A stretch of 64,000 bases of DNA from Penaeus vannamei (GCF_042767895.1 NC_091589.1:19042770-19106769), one strand, 5' to 3'; shown: positions 1 to 13,022, counted from the stretch's first letter. Numbers and translations: made by a program. Notes: a model not told the origin generated them from the letters alone.

Positions 1-3000
1 ATAGGAATAATGACAATAAAGATGATAATAATAGTCATAGAATCCATTTATAATGAAATAAAGGCTAAAACTAATAAAATCCCCAAAGTCGAAAAAACGG
101 CAAAATCTAGCCTTTTGAGAGAAAGGTCGAAAAAAAATCCTTTTTCACTTTTAAATGATAATTATGATGATTTTAACATTAACTCAGGTAATGATGATGA
201 TTTTCATGATAATTCCTTTATTATTAACGATAATGATGATAATTATGATGATAATGACAATAATTATGATGACAATAATAAAATGATAATTATAATGATG
301 ATTTTGATAATTACTGCAATAATAGCAATAATGAACTCTATTCTAATAATTTTCATACTAATAATGACAATAGAAATAATATCATTATTGTTATTATAAT
401 GAGTATTATTGTCATTATTAATTCTAAAAATATCATTATTGTTTTTATCATTATAAAAATAGTTATAATGATGAAATTTACAGTAATAATTAACATAATA
501 ATCATTATAACTGCAATAATGATAATGATAATAATGATAATCATGACGATAATGACTATAATGATGATAATCATAAGAATAATGACAAAAAGGACGATAA
601 TGGTGATAATAATAATCATAGAGTCCATTTATAATGAAATAAAGGCTAAAATTAATAAAATCTCCAAAGTCGAAAAACGGCAAAATCAACCGTATTACAG
701 CCTTTTGAGAGAAAGGTCGAAAAAAAACTGATAATTATGATTATTTTAACGTGAATTCAGGTAATTATGATGATTTTCATGATAATGCCTTTATTATTAA
801 CAATAATGCTGATAATTATTATGATAATGACAATAATAAAGATGAGAATAATAATAAAATGATATTTATAATGATAATTTTGATAATTACTGCAATAATA
901 GCAATAATGGACTCTATTCTAATATTTTTTATACTAATAATGACAATAGAAATAATATTAATATCATTATTATTGTTATTGTAATAAGTATTATTGTCAT
1001 TATTATTTCTAAAATTATCATTTTTGTTCTTGTCATTATAAAAATCGTTATAAGGATAAAAATGACAGTAATAATTAGCATAATAATCATTATAACTGCA
1101 ATAATGATTATGATAATATTGATAAATCATGACGATAATGACTATAATGATGATATTCATAAGAATAATGACAGTAATGATGATAATGATGATAATAATA
1201 ACCATAGAGTCCATTTATGATGAAATAAAGGCTAAAACTAATAAAATCTCCAAAGTCGAAAAACGGCAAAATCTAGCGTATTACAGCCTTTTGAGAAAAA
1301 GGTCGAAAAACCCGCTATTTCGCTTTTGAATGATAATAATGATGATTTTAACATTAATTCAGGTAATTATGATGATCTTTTTATGATAATGCCTTTATTA
1401 TTAAAAATAATGATGATAATTATGATGATAATGACAATAATAAGGATGATAATAATAATAAAATGATAATCATAAGGATAATTTTGATAATTACTGGAAT
1501 AATAGCAATAATTAACTCTATTCTAATATTTTTTATACTAATAATGACAAAAGAAATAATAATTATATCATTATTATTGTTATTATAATGAGTATTATTC
1601 TCATTATTATTTCTAAAATTATCATTATTGTTATTATCATTATAAAAATAGATATAATGATGGAAATGACAGTAATAATTAGCAAAATAATAATTATAAC
1701 TGCAATAATGATAATGATGTTAATGATAATCACGACGATAATGACTATAATGATGATAATCATAAGAATAATGACAATAATGATGATAATAATAATCATA
1801 GAGTCCATTTATAAGGAAATAAATGCTAAAACTAATAAAATTCCAAAAGTCGAAAAAACGGCAAAATCTAGCGTATTACAGCCTTTTGAGAGAAAGGTCG
1901 AAAAAAAAGCTTTTTCGCTTTTTAATGATAATTATGATTTTAGCATGCATTCAGGTAATTATGATGATTTTCATGATAATGCCTTTATTAATAACAATAA
2001 TGATAATAATTATGATGATAATGACAATAATAATGATGATAATAATAATAATAATGATAATCATATTGATAATTTTGATAATTACTGCAATAGTAGCAAT
2101 AATGAACTCTATTCTAATAATTTTCATACCAATAATGACAGTAGAAATAATAATATCATAATTCTTGTTATTGTCATTATTAATTCTAAAAATATCATTA
2201 TTGTTATTATCATTACAAAAATAGTTATAATGATGAAAATGACCGTAATAATTAGCATAATAATCATTAGAACTGCAAGAATGATAATGATAATAATGAT
2301 AATCATGACGATAATGACTATAATGATGATAATCATAAGAATAATGACAATAATGATGATAATAATGCTAATAATAACCATAGAGTCCATTTATAATGAA
2401 ATAAAGGCTAAAACTATTAAAATCCTAGAAGTCGAAAAAACGGCAAAATCTGCAGCCTTTTGAGAGAAAAGTCGAAAAAAAATATTTTCGCTTTTAAATG
2501 ATAATTATGATGAATTTATCAGGAATTCAGGTAATTATGATAATTTTCATGATAATGCCTTTATTATTAATAATAATGATGATAATTATGATGATAATGA
2601 CAATCATAATGATAATGATAATAAAATGGCAATAATGATGATAATAATAATCAGAGAGTCCATTTATAATGAAATAAAGACTAAAACTAATAAAATGCCA
2701 TAAGTCGAAAAAACGGCAAAACTAGCGTATTACAGCCTTATGAGAGAAAGGTCGAAAAAAAACTTTTTCGCTTTTAAATGGTAATTATGATGATTTTCAT
2801 GATAATTCCTTTATTTTTAACAATAATGATGATAATTATGATGATAATGACAATAATAATGATGATAACAACAATAAAATGATAATTATAATGATAATTT
2901 TGATAATTACTGCAATAATAGCAATAACGAACTAACATACTAATAATGACAATAGAAATAATAATAATATCATTATTATTGTTATTATAATGAGTATTAT

Positions 3001-6000
3001 TGGCATTATTATTTCTAAAATTATCATTATTGTTATTATAATTATAAAAATAGTTATAATGATGAAAATGACAGTAATGATTAGAATAATAATCATTATA
3101 ACTGCAATAATGATAATGATAGCAATGATAATCATGACGATAATAACTATAATGATGATAATCATAGGAATAATGACAATAAAGATGATAATAATAGTCA
3201 TAGAATCCATTTATAATGAAATAAAGGCTAAAACTAATAAAATCCCCAAAGTCGAAAAAACGGCAAAATCTAGCCTTTTGAGAGAAAGGTCGAAAAAAAA
3301 TCCTTTTTCACTTTTAAATGATAATTATGATGATTTTAACATTAACTCAGGTAATGATGATGATTTTCATGATAATTCCTTTATTATTAACGATAATGAT
3401 GATAATTATGATGATAATGACAATAATTATGATGACAATAATAAAATGATAATTATAATGATGATTTTGATAATTACTGCAATAATAGCAATAATGAACT
3501 CTATTCTAATAATTTTCATACTAATAATGACAATAGAAATAATATCATTATTGTTATTATAATGAGTATTATTGTCATTATTAATTCTAAAAATATCATT
3601 ATTGTTTTTATCATTATAAAAATAGTTATAATGATGAAATTTACAGTAATAATTAACATAATAATCATTATAACTGCAATAATGATAATGATAATAATGA
3701 TAATCATGACGATAATGACTATAATGATGATAATCATAAGAATAATGACAAAAAGGACGATAATGGTGATAATAATAATCATAGAGTCCATTTATAATGA
3801 AATAAAGGCTAAAATTAATAAAATCTCCAAAGTCGAAAAACGGCAAAATCAACCGTATTACAGCCTTTTGAGAGAAAGGTCGAAAAAAAACTGATAATTA
3901 TGATTATTTTAACGTGAATTCAGGTAATTATGATGATTTTCATGATAATGCCTTTATTATTAACAATAATGCTGATAATTATTATGATAATGACAATAAT
4001 AAAGATGAGAATAATAATAAAATGATATTTATAATGATAATTTTGATAATTACTGCAATAATAGCAATAATGGACTCTATTCTAATATTTTTTATACTAA
4101 TAATGACAATAGAAATAATATTAATATCATTATTATTGTTATTGTAATAAGTATTATTGTCATTATTATTTCTAAAATTATCATTTTTGTTCTTGTCATT
4201 ATAAAAATCGTTATAAGGATAAAAATGACAGTAATAATTAGCATAATAATCATTATAACTGCAATAATGATTATGATAATATTGATAAATCATGACGATA
4301 ATGACTATAATGATGATATTCATAAGAATAATGACAGTAATGATGATAATGATGATAATAATAACCATAGAGTCCATTTATGATGAAATAAAGGCTAAAA
4401 CTAATAAAATCTCCAAAGTCGAAAAACGGCAAAATCTAGCGTATTACAGCCTTTTGAGAAAAAGGTCGAAAAACCCGCTATTTCGCTTTTGAATGATAAT
4501 AATGATGATTTTAACATTAATTCAGGTAATTATGATGATCTTTTTATGATAATGCCTTTATTATTAAAAATAATGATGATAATTATGATGATAATGACAA
4601 TAATAAGGATGATAATAATAATAAAATGATAATCATAAGGATAATTTTGATAATTACTGGAATAATAGCAATAATTAACTCTATTCTAATATTTTTTATA
4701 CTAATAATGACAAAAGAAATAATAATTATATCATTATTATTGTTATTATAATGAGTATTATTCTCATTATTATTTCTAAAATTATCATTATTGTTATTAT
4801 CATTATAAAAATAGATATAATGATGGAAATGACAGTAATAATTAGCAAAATAATAATTATAACTGCAATAATGATAATGATGTTAATGATAATCACGACG
4901 ATAATGACTATAATGATGATAATCATAAGAATAATGACAATAATGATGATAATAATAATCATAGAGTCCATTTATAAGGAAATAAATGCTAAAACTAATA
5001 AAATTCCAAAAGTCGAAAAAACGGCAAAATCTAGCGTATTACAGCCTTTTGAGAGAAAGGTCGAAAAAAAAGCTTTTTCGCTTTTTAATGATAATTATGA
5101 TTTTAGCATGCATTCAGGTAATTATGATGATTTTCATGATAATGCCTTTATTAATAACAATAATGATAATAATTATGATGATAATGACAATAATAATGAT
5201 GATAATAATAATAATAATGATAATCATATTGATAATTTTGATAATTACTGCAATAGTAGCAATAATGAACTCTATTCTAATAATTTTCATACCAATAATG
5301 ACAGTAGAAATAATAATATCATAATTCTTGTTATTGTCATTATTAATTCTAAAAATATCATTATTGTTATTATCATTACAAAAATAGTTATAATGATGAA
5401 AATGACCGTAATAATTAGCATAATAATCATTAGAACTGCAAGAATGATAATGATAATAATGATAATCATGACGATAATGACTATAATGATGATAATCATA
5501 AGAATAATGACAATAATGATGATAATAATGCTAATAATAACCATAGAGTCCATTTATAATGAAATAAAGGCTAAAACTATTAAAATCCTAGAAGTCGAAA
5601 AAACGGCAAAATCTGCAGCCTTTTGAGAGAAAAGTCGAAAAAAAATATTTTCGCTTTTAAATGATAATTATGATGAATTTATCAGGAATTCAGGTAATTA
5701 TGATAATTTTCATGATAATGCCTTTATTATTAATAATAATGATGATAATTATGATGATAATGACAATCATAATGATAATGATAATAAAATGGCAATAATG
5801 ATGATAATAATAATCAGAGAGTCCATTTATAATGAAATAAAGACTAAAACTAATAAAATGCCATAAGTCGAAAAAACGGCAAAACTAGCGTATTACAGCC
5901 TTATGAGAGAAAGGTCGAAAAAAAACTTTTTCGCTTTTAAATGGTAATTATGATGATTTTCATGATAATTCCTTTATTTTTAACAATAATGATGATAATT

Positions 6001-6897
6001 ATGATGATAATGACAATAATAATGATGATAACAACAATAAAATGATAATTATAATGATAATTTTGATAATTACTGCAATAATAGCAATAACGAACTAACA
6101 TACTAATAATGACAATAGAAATAATAATAATATCATTATTATTGTTATTATAATGAGTATTATTGGCATTATTATTTCTAAAATTATCATTATTGTTATT
6201 ATAATTATAAAAATAGTTATAATGATGAAAATGACAGTAATGATTAGAATAATAATCATTATAACTGCAATAATGATAATGATAGCAATGATAATCATGA
6301 CGATAATAACTATAATGATGATAATCATAGGAATAATGACAATAAAGATGATAATAATAGTCATAGAATCCATTTATAATGAAATAAAGGCTAAAACTAA
6401 TAAAATCCCCAAAGTCGAAAAAACGGCAAAATCTAGCCTTTTGAGAGAAAGGTCGAAAAAAAATCCTTTTTCACTTTTAAATGATAATTATGATGATTTT
6501 AACATTAACTCAGGTAATGATGATGATTTTCATGATAATTCCTTTATTATTAACGATAATGATGATAATTATGATGATAATGACAATAATTATGATGACA
6601 ATAATAAAATGATAATTATAATGATGATTTTGATAATTACTGCAATAATAGCAATAATGAACTCTATTCTAATAATTTTCATACTAATAATGACAATAGA
6701 AATAATATCATTATTGTTATTATAATGAGTATTATTGTCATTATTAATTCTAAAAATATCATTATTGTTTTTATCATTATAAAAATAGTTATAATGATGA
6801 AATTTACAGTAATAATTAACATAATAATCATTATAACTGCAATAATGATAATGATAATAATGATAATCATGACGATAATGACTATAATGATGATAAT
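1..6897 (+). repeat. AT-rich satellite, 3163-bp higher-order repeat array ('+' orientation)
   Basis: Two complete 3163-bp units (1-3163 and 3164-6326) are followed by a third cut by the gap. Using the anchor tccatttat, monomers start at 43, 624, 1210, 1804, 2386, 2659 and 3206, so one unit holds five monomers of 547-594 bp and one truncated to 273 bp. Each monomer has a GC-containing core of about 130 bp (shared motifs aaaggctaaaac, gtcgaaaaaacggcaaaat, agccttttgagagaaaggtc) and a spacer of about 430 bp made of aat/gat/att triplets. All long spurious frames recur at exactly +3163 with the same translation, so the units are essentially identical. No gene is supported; frames here encode only I/M, N/D or Y/H tracts. 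Confidence 0.93.
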
Positions 6898-7397
6898 NNN
6901 NNNNNNNNNNNNNNNNNNNNNNNNNNNNNNNNNNNNNNNNNNNNNNNNNNNNNNNNNNNNNNNNNNNNNNNNNNNNNNNNNNNNNNNNNNNNNNNNNNNN
7001 NNNNNNNNNNNNNNNNNNNNNNNNNNNNNNNNNNNNNNNNNNNNNNNNNNNNNNNNNNNNNNNNNNNNNNNNNNNNNNNNNNNNNNNNNNNNNNNNNNNN
7101 NNNNNNNNNNNNNNNNNNNNNNNNNNNNNNNNNNNNNNNNNNNNNNNNNNNNNNNNNNNNNNNNNNNNNNNNNNNNNNNNNNNNNNNNNNNNNNNNNNNN
7201 NNNNNNNNNNNNNNNNNNNNNNNNNNNNNNNNNNNNNNNNNNNNNNNNNNNNNNNNNNNNNNNNNNNNNNNNNNNNNNNNNNNNNNNNNNNNNNNNNNNN
7301 NNNNNNNNNNNNNNNNNNNNNNNNNNNNNNNNNNNNNNNNNNNNNNNNNNNNNNNNNNNNNNNNNNNNNNNNNNNNNNNNNNNNNNNNNNNNNNNNN
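6898..7397. other. Assembly gap, 500 N
   Basis: This is a run of exactly 500 N, the same length as the three other gaps in the window, so it is a fixed-size scaffolding placeholder and not a measured distance. The satellite is in '+' orientation to its left and '-' orientation to its right, so the join may be wrong in orientation or order. Confidence 0.99.
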
Positions 7398-7763
7398 GAT
7401 AATAACAATGATAATTTTAGAAATAATAATGACAATAATACACATTATAATAACAATAATAATGATACTATTATTTCTATTGTCATTATTAGTATGAAAA
7501 TTATTAGAATAGAGTTCATTATTGCTATTATTGCAGTAATTATAAAAAAAATCATTATATTTATCATTTTATTATCATCATCATTATTGTTATTATCATC
7601 AAAATTATCATCATTATTGTTTATAATAAAGGAATTATCATGCAAATCATCATAATTACCTGAATGTCAAAATCATCATTATTATCATTTATAAGCGAAA
7701 AAGAGTTTTTTTTCACCTTTCTCTCATTAGGCTGAAATACGCTAGTTTTTGCCGTTTTTTCGA
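7398..7763 (-). repeat. Satellite remnant, '-' orientation
   Basis: The reverse complement of the type A monomer is visible, including the core motif ending in gccgttttttcgac at about 7751-7764. It stops abruptly at 7764, where the truncated terminal repeat of Gypsy-1 begins. Confidence 0.88.
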
Positions 7764-8892
7764 CTCAAGCAGGGACAAAAGAAACATGAATTAACTTGGT
7801 TGTAAAATAAATGTACAGGAGATACGAATCCTCAAGTACAAACGAAATAAAACGAAGTATTAACTTAAGTCATAAAAAGGGAGAGTCACACTGGAGGGAC
7901 AATCACAAAGGGCTGCTTGATCACCCACAAGATCAAGCAGAAATCAACAAACACGCATTAAGCGAAACAAAACAAACAACGATAAAGTACGTAAAGGTAC
8001 TGAAAAAGATCTTTATTCCTGGAGGTACGGATCCTCAGGCAAGAATGAAAAGAAACTAAGTAATAACTTAGTTGTAAAATTGAATACACTGGAGGTACGG
8101 ATCCTCAAGCAGTGTTCCTCTAAATCACTTGGTCCTAATGCTCTCAAACACTGGGAAATACACAAAAATGTTATGGGACTTCATGAAAGAGTGCGCCCTG
8201 CAGATAATAATGCAGCATGTCACGCTAAAGTCCAAAAGAGTCCAGTCGTCTCCTACACACAACCACGTCCCTTAGCTTGAGGAGATACTCAGCAATCCTG
8301 GTAAATCCGTGCGCGAAGTATATCCCAGGGTAAATCTGAGCGAGAGCACAACACAGGTAAAATTGCAACCGCAAAGGACCAAAGTGCGGGACAGAGGTCA
8401 GGACCGAAGTTATTCTCCTTTCCTCAACCACTAGTATATATATCCCGAAAGAAACCCACAGGCCAAGCCCCAGGCATGGCGCGAAAGAAGAAAATAGGCA
8501 AATGAAGTGTCTGAAGACCAAGCCGATAGTTCGACAATCCAAACAACCGAGACGAGAGAGGGGAGGGGTAAAACAGAAAAGTTCGGCAACGACCGTCACC
8601 TCCTTCGGTGGTTATGGCGACAATTTGGAGACGTCGACAAGAGGGACGAACATTAGAAAGAGATAAATAAGGAAAGGATACGGAGAAAATCAAACAGTTG
8701 TCTTAAAACTGTGCACTTCGGCCAAAACATATCAACAATAATTAGGTTTAAAAATAAATAAATAGCTATTTTAGCTTGGCAACTTCAACGCTATACAAGT
8801 AGTGAGTCTTGGTAAATATTACGTTTATGGTTATAAAAATAACCAAGTTCACATTATCACTACAACTAACATACATTCAACTCTGTCCTTCT
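7764..8892 (-). repeat. Gypsy-1 3' LTR remnant (part B)
   Basis: This block matches 61309-62420 closely over its whole length, and both copies stop at the same sequence (ctctgtccttct). In the other copy, satellite follows that end directly, which marks a true element boundary. The block contains degenerate internal repeats around ggaggtacggatcctca. A 124-codon minus frame (8599-8225) has a longer 182-codon counterpart in the other copy; I regard both as chance frames. In this copy the part A half of the LTR is missing on the satellite side. Confidence 0.72.
8435..8443 (-). promoter_or_regulatory. Candidate LTR TATA box
   Basis: A tatatatat tract lies about 450 bp inside the LTR from its 8892 end. 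Its position fits a U3 promoter driving minus-strand transcription of Gypsy-1. The same tract is kept at 61978-61986 in the related LTR. Transcription start and function are inferred. Confidence 0.35.
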
Positions 8893-11002
8893 AGACTGGT
8901 GGTTGGACTTGTAAAAAATATATATATAAATGAATAAGAAGCATGCAGGACTCGGTCGTAGGTGAAAAAAATACGTCTGCGGGATGTAACCGCACGTGGC
9001 ACACGGCGGGGACTTCGTCTTTGGCGGCTTGTGATACGTTGGCCGAGGTTCATGGAGATGACATCATCCTTAGAGTCGGGACGTACGCAGCCGTACACTG
9101 CAACACCTCCCCCGGGCAGTGCGTCGCCTAAGTAGGGGACGGGTAAGACGAGTATCGCAGGAGAGACTCCTTAAACAACAGGTGTGTCTGTGAGGTACTC
9201 GTTCCATCTCTCGTGAGGTACGATCGTGAGACAGAAGGAAAGGCGCCCGAAGGGTTTCAGGAACCAGAGCAACGGTCGGCTCTGACGAAGTGTAGAGGGT
9301 GAAGACCATCACGTCAGCGAACATCTCAGGGTCCATCATCTCGGCAGTGCGGATCATCGGAAGGCGGGTGCGCATGGGGAGCGCGCCCGCACGCCAGTGC
9401 GGTCCATCGGAAGGCGGATGCGCATGGGGAGTTTGCCCGCACGCCAGTGTGGATCATCAGAAGGCGGGTGCGTCAGAGGACGCGCCCGCACGCCAGTACG
9501 GAACATCAGAAGGCGGGTACGCATGGGGAGCGCGCCCGCACGCCAGGTACGGTCAGAACTGCGGGGGCACATATGAGTGCGCCCGCACACCAGTGCGCAA
9601 GATCAGCTGGAGCCGTTATCATCATGGCACCATCACCTGTATAAAGAGCTGGCGAACAAATCGCCTTAGACCAAAGAGGGTGGAACCCTTTGGAGCCCTC
9701 AATGCGTCGTCGTCCGTGTCTGCGGACACGAGTGTATTAGACATACTGGGTTTATTCTTTGGGCCTAGCGTGTTCTAACACACACTGCATTATGAAGTGC
9801 ATAAGTAACACACAACCATAAATGTTATTGATGCGAAGCCGACCGATCTGACCCAGTTGAGGATCTGACTTAAAATTAATTGATTAGTTGGCGTCGAGGG
9901 AGGCAATGTCTCCATATGTACAATTACCGCTTTCTCAGGCGATCTGAAAAGGGTGTCAACAGAGCTTACCCCAATAAGAGACCTCCTTGGAAGTCATGGG
10001 CTCGGTCCTGACATAGCTCTGTATGGACATTGCTCTGAGAAGCTGGGAGAGGAACCTCGGCGGTAAAATAGTATTAAGAAAACAAACAAACATCTTAAAA
10101 CTAAATCATGAAACTAAGAAAACAAACAAAGTTAAGAATATATGCACAACATGCAAATTAAAAGAACAAAATGAAGAGGGAAACACATGATTAAGAGGGT
10201 GAAACTCTCAATCTTTCGGCACAAACATACAAAGGTTTATACAATAATAACAGTAAGAAAAATACAAAGTACTAAAATAACTCAAACCTGGTGTTACTCT
10301 AGACTACATAGGAAAGGCAGAGAAGATTAAGATGATAGGAAAGGGAGCTATTTACAGGAATACTCCGTAGAAAAGTTAAATTCCTACAGGTCTATACAAA
10401 GAACCACCTCTATGTTCCCGTCATGGGGAAAGAGCGTAGACCGACCTAAGCTCCGGGACACTGTCGATCGGGGTCTGAAAAGAAGCCAGAACTTGACCAA
10501 ACTCAAAAAAAAAAAAAGCTGTACAGGGTTTTTGCAGACGTTCAGGACGAAAGCGCGACCCTGCCAGAAACGAAGGCAGAAGGCGAGAAAACCCGCGTGG
10601 CTCGAGGGCGGGTGTGAATACGAGAGGACAGGATCATTCCGCAGGACAGAAGCTGGCTGCTGGGCCCTGCCGCCGTCCATCTGGAGATGATCTGAAAAGT
10701 AGAAATAGATTAGAACAAAATAAGTAGAAGAAACAGGGCGACTGAACATTAGAAGGGGGAAAATGGGATTAGTAATGTGTCGTCGGGTTGACTACCGTCA
10801 AGGCTATTCCCCACTCCACGGGCAGGATGAAGGGAAGGCTCTGAAAAAGAACAGGCTGCAAGTGTGTTAGGATCCAAGTCATACAGGGTTATGTTACAGG
10901 ACGGACTGGTAATCAACAGAGGGCAGCATGCATTCCGCTGGGGCTCTGAGAAAATAAATAAAGATAATGGTGAGTGGAAGAAAAGGAAAAGTGTCTTGCT
11001 CC
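8893..11002 (-). other. Gypsy-1 3' untranslated / unassigned region
   Basis: About 2.1 kb lies between the integrase tail and the 3' LTR remnant. It holds a 50-bp GC-rich minisatellite (9347-9596), an A-rich stretch on the plus strand (about 10060-10400) and an A tract near 10507. I see no conserved domain. The short frames here (for example 9375-9070 minus and 9299-9778 plus) overlap the minisatellite or lack motifs. No clear polypurine tract abuts 8893 in the expected orientation, so part of this region may be a further insertion. Confidence 0.5.
9347..9596. repeat. GC-rich minisatellite, 50-bp unit, five copies
   Basis: Units start at 9347, 9397, 9447, 9496 and 9546 (period 50, one copy of 49), with the last degenerate. 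Each carries aaggcgggtgcg, a middle part usually reading catgggga, then gcccgcacgcca. The unit is not a multiple of three, so it shifts any reading frame. It lies inside the 3' region of Gypsy-1 and contrasts sharply with the AT-rich satellite around the element. Confidence 0.9.
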
Positions 11003-11224
11003 CTACTCGTCCCAGTCAGACCCAGGGTCCCATGGTTTATCATGTACCCCCTCCGATGACGGGGCCGAAGATTCCGAATCCAAGAGGTCATCAGCACCGG
11101 GATCTTGTAAAGGTCCCATGTCCGATTCCGGGTCCGGAGGGGCTGTGCCGTCCAAAAGGGGAAACTCGTCCGGAGGGACGAATTCCGCAGTGACCCGAAA
11201 TGCTTTAAATTGATTTGGGAGCAA
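11003..11224 (-). pseudogene. Possible acidic C-terminal tail of Gypsy-1 integrase
   Basis: A 73-codon frame overlaps the end of the integrase core frame by a few codons in a different phase. It is rich in D, E, P and S, like the acidic tails that follow the GPY/F module in some gypsy polyproteins. It would be the displaced end of the polyprotein after a frameshift near 11210-11225. It could also be a chance frame; there is no domain match to decide. Confidence 0.3.
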
Positions 11225-12065
11225 AGGGACTTCTTACCACATAATCCACGGGCCCGAGCTTTTTCAAGACCCGGACTTGCCCTAACCATTGGGGACCCAG
11301 TCCGTGACTGGGGTGCAGGATAACGCTGCGATGCACAAAGACCAGATCCCCCTCGTTATACTCCCGCGGTCGAGCCTGCCGCCTTTGATCGTGATCGGCG
11401 GTCCAACGCTCACGAGCCTTTCGGGCGGCCTCACCAGCGGCCACCCGAGCTGCTCGGAGTTTCGATGTTAATGAGGGCAAGGCCCCTTCGCCATAGATTA
11501 CGTGGTTTGATCCCACGAGCGGAAAATGACTATCCCGACCTGTGAGAAGGTACAAAGGGACGTCGTTTACGCTCCGGTGTATGGAGGAATTGATGGCAAA
11601 CCTCACATACGGTAATAGATCGCCCCAACAATCAGGACCATCCATTTGGAGCATGCTCGGGGCGTCCTTGACCACCCGATTCACCCTCTCCACCATATTG
11701 TTGGCTTGCGGATGGTAGACTGTAGTGAAGAGCGACTTCACCTGGAGGTGATGACAGATGTCAGAAAGGAGACGATTGCGAAATTCAAGGCCGTTATCTG
11801 ATAACAGGGTCCGCGGGGGACCGTACCGAGTAACGAATTCCGCAAGAAACACGTCTGCTACGGTTTGGGCGTCCTTCGATGCCAACGGGAACAGCTCGAC
11901 AAACCGGGTAAGATGGTCAATCAACACAAGGACGTACTTGTTTCCACGCGCCGAAGGGGTAAGAGTGAGGATATCCACGGAGCTCCGCGACGTCCGGCAT
12001 GGACTGTAGTGGGGTTCGGGCGATCGGCCCTTTCCTCTATTGACATGCCGTGCATGAAGCGACAT
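11205..12065 (-). pseudogene. Gypsy-1 integrase catalytic core and GPY/F-like module
   Basis: The frame has 286 codons. The catalytic D-D-35-E triad is visible: D31 in VDIL, D90 in LLSDNG and E126 in NNMVERVNR, with 35 residues between the second Asp and the Glu. Residues about 235-280 include RPREYNEGDLVFV and KLGPVDYVV, which resemble the GPY/F module that follows the core in gypsy integrases. The zinc finger lies upstream in a different frame (end of 12984-12037), so a frameshift or deletion at about 12037-12065 separates the two. The first 25 or so residues are probably out of frame with the original protein. The enzyme would insert element cDNA into host DNA; this copy cannot be made as one polyprotein. 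Confidence 0.85.
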
Positions 12066-12984
12066 ATCTCCGGGATGCGGCCAACATCCCGGGAAAGTAA
12101 AAAGGATCCCTTAGTCGCTGATACGTCCTGTGGACGCCCCGATGTCCGGCGGACGGTACGGCATGGACCGCATCCAAAGCAGCGCCGCGCAGCGACCTTG
12201 GAATCACGAGCTGAAGCAGAGCTCGTTCATTATCGGACTCGGTCCCGAAGTTCGAATTGGTCTCTCTGATGACGCTCCACCATGTCTGGTTGCAGCAAGG
12301 GCTATCAAGGTCAGCAATGGCTGCGATCTGACGACTGAGCAAGTCCGGGACGTGGTGGACCCGACCCGGCTTATAAAGAAGCTCGAAGTCGTAAAATGTC
12401 AGTTCGTGAGCCCATCGCGTCATCCTTACCGAGGCAGTTGGCTTGCGGAAGACTGATACCAACGGCCTGTGATCTGTAAAGATACGGAATCGTCTCCCAT
12501 AAAGGTAAAGGTGATAATGCCTAGTGCTCTCGACAACAGCGAGGGCTTCCAGATCGATGGTCGGGTACCTGGTCTCGGCATCCCTAAGCTTCCGAGAAAA
12601 ATATGCAACAGGGTGGAGTTCCCCAACCTTATCCAGCTGCATAAGGCAAGCACCGATCGCCGTGCCTGAAGCATCGGTGTGAAGCTCAAAGGGCTTCTCA
12701 AAATTTGGTTGGATCAAGCAAGGCGCGGTGGCAAGCGCCTGCTTAAGCCGTTCAAAAGCCTCCTGCTGAGGTTTGCTCCATGAAAATTTTGTATCTTTTT
12801 TCAGGAGCCGAGTCAAAGGAGATGCGACCCTTGCGTAAGTGGGCACCAGTTGCTCCCAAGAACTGGCGAACTGGTGGTGGTTACGTGGTGTCTTTATGGC
12901 TCGTATCACTGTAACCTTGTCAGGGTCAGGCAAAACACCATCCAGTGTAATCCAAAAAACGAAGTGTCGGTCGCGAAGCGACAC
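12037..12984 (-). pseudogene. Gypsy-1 RT connection, RNase H and integrase zinc finger
   Basis: This 315-codon frame begins in the RT thumb/connection region (VLPDPDKV at about 17-24). RNase H follows with its acidic residues in expected contexts: D104 (LHTDASG), E146 (TIDLEALAVV) and D171 (IFTDHRPL), with the VPDLLSR motif near 212-218. At the C-terminus an HHCC finger is present: H274 and H281 (PSAGHRGV), then C311 and C314. RNase H removes RNA from the RNA:DNA hybrid, and the finger helps integrase bind DNA ends. The frame differs from both the RT frame above and the integrase core below. The first eight or so residues look like frameshift noise. Confidence 0.85.
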
Positions 12985-13022
12985 TTTGAAAGGTTAAGCC
13001 TGAACCCTGCTCCAGCGAGCAA

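Noticed and set aside
1588..2463. 291-codon frame (and many like it) in satellite
   Set aside because: It encodes only I/M and N/D tracts dictated by aat/gat triplets, shifts between such tracts with each monomer, and has equally long counterparts on the other strand. It is not a gene.
9299..9778. 159-codon plus frame in the Gypsy-1 3' region
   Set aside because: Its repeats arise from the 50-bp minisatellite read in shifting frames, and it is antisense to the element.
11003..11213. Envelope-like third frame after pol in Gypsy-1
   Set aside because: The short frames after integrase have no signal peptide, transmembrane segment or cleavage motif, and are better read as an integrase tail or untranslated region.
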